Origin: a virus
Direction: 5' to 3' (one strand)
IMG/VR virus record: IMGVR_UViG_3300021420_000314
Coordinates: 1 to 56,311 of that record
DNA: 56,311 nucleotides
Shown: piece after piece, positions 55,834 through 56,311 of the stretch
Position numbering within the stretch: the stretch's first letter is position 1
Layout: each line of letters opens with the position of its first letter
Made by a program: the position numbers and the translations under genes
Notes under the pieces: generated by a model
Told to the model about the DNA's origin: nothing
Databases searched by the model: none
What the model saw: the letters and a program-made list of their open reading frames with translations, nothing else

Positions 55834-56311
55834 TTAACCTATGTGGTAGCAAAGAACAATGGGATTGGCGATACCTTTCTGGCTGGTAGTAGTGAAGCCA
55901 GCAGTGTTGCCGGCTATATCAAATGTGATCGTACCGCTTGCAGCAGCAAATCGAGCAGTGACGTTCGCTACTCCGGTGGTGCCGCCATTCTCCATAGCGC
56001 CATCGGAAACTGGAACAAACTGCGCCCTGGCAGGCTGGATGGCAGCCGGAAGCCCAGTGATAGTGAACGTGCCTCCGGTGCTGGTGATATTGCATGCTGG
56101 TATAACCAGCATCACCAGAGCACCGATGCGACGCCATACCGCCGTGGCGGTGATAGGAGTCGTGCCACCCGTCGGTGTCGCAGTAAATGTCCCTGAGTCC
56201 GGGGTCATATCCACGAGTGCAGCAGCCGTCGGGCCTCGCCCTTGCAGCTTCGGTGCGGCGTTGTTAGACCATTGAAAGACTGGCGTGCCCAGTGTTGCTA
56301 GTGCGTTGTTA
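55834..56311 (-). CDS. Tail-fibre C-terminal domain (N-terminus off the right edge)
   Basis: The frame is open from the right edge to the stop at 55834 (158 codons visible). It reads NALATLGTPVFQWSNNAAPK, then GPTAAALVDMTPDSGTFTAT, TGGTTPITATAVWRRIGALV and TFTITGLPAAIQPA. The GTFTxTxTG..V.W.R.G..V.L.IP pattern recurs at the C-terminus of many phage fibres. An internal ATG (56214) would skip about 32 conserved residues, so the gene most likely begins beyond the window. It may be the end of the collagen-like gene at 1-841. Confidence 0.75.
   Translation of the reverse strand, partial: NNALATLGTPVFQWSNNAAPKLQGRGPTAAALVDMTPDSGTFTATPTGGTTPITATAVWRRIGALVMLVIPACNITSTGGTFTITGLPAAIQPARAQFVPVSDGAMENGGTTGVANVTARFAAASGTITFDIAGNTAGFTTTSQKGIANPIVLCYHIG

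Noticed and set aside
1-56311. CRISPR arrays, insertion sequences, integrase and attachment sites
   Set aside because: No regularly spaced repeats, transposase, recombinase or paired attachment-like repeats were seen. The 9-bp iterons have no spacers and are not CRISPR.

Overview
The window looks like the genome, or very nearly the whole genome, of a tailed double-stranded DNA bacteriophage. It is GC-rich, almost wholly coding, and full of start/stop overlaps that couple translation. A complete virion and lysis gene set is recognisable: terminase, portal, scaffold, major capsid, tail hub or nozzle, very large internal (ejection-type) proteins, collagen-like fibre, GH24 lysozyme, 3TM holin. 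No tape-measure, sheath or long-tail genes are visible, so a short-tailed (podovirus-like) morphology is likely. A Gram-negative host is suggested by a lipoprotein, a spanin-like protein and a PagL-like lipid A deacylase. The host cannot be named from the sequence, and no integrase, tRNA or CRISPR array was seen.

Layout. (1) 14.3 kb down to 1 (minus strand): a packaging and head block. In transcription order it holds small genes including a ribbon-helix-helix regulator, a putative small terminase, the large terminase, two small virion-type proteins, the portal, a cluster of small proteins sharing an IVP..PT motif, scaffold, major capsid, a strong terminator, a DUF3494 (ice-binding fold) protein and a collagen-like protein cut by the left edge. 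(2) 14.34-15.24 kb: the only long non-coding stretch, with a nested hairpin and two arrays of 9-bp iterons (TGACNCTTR); it is the best candidate for a replication origin and control region. (3) 15.2-40.2 kb (plus strand): the early/middle block. First come about 28 small overlapping genes of unknown function. Next is a MoxR-type ATPase / DUF3150-like / VWA-metallopeptidase cassette with tiny membrane proteins between. Then come replication, repair and nucleotide genes: family A DNA polymerase, Cas4-like nuclease, metallophosphoesterase, DUF4406 protein, dATP/dGTP diphosphohydrolase-like protein, VRR-NUC, DnaQ-like exonuclease, SNF2-like helicase, ssDNA-binding-like protein and a primase-helicase. 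GNAT and PagL-like genes lie among them. (4) 56.3 down to 40.2 kb (minus strand): tail-fibre C-terminal domain (cut by the right edge), tail hub, lysis cassette, GNAT and three large internal virion proteins, the last 2230 residues long.

The two transcription directions diverge once (about 14.3/15.2 kb) and converge once (40.24 kb, where the two stop codons overlap inside a hairpin). If the ends are joined, the minus-strand blocks become one continuous late unit. The gene fragments at the two ends then look like the stalk and the C-terminal domain of one collagen-stalk fibre, a single base short of being in frame. I therefore read the window as a circular map opened inside a collagen-repeat gene.
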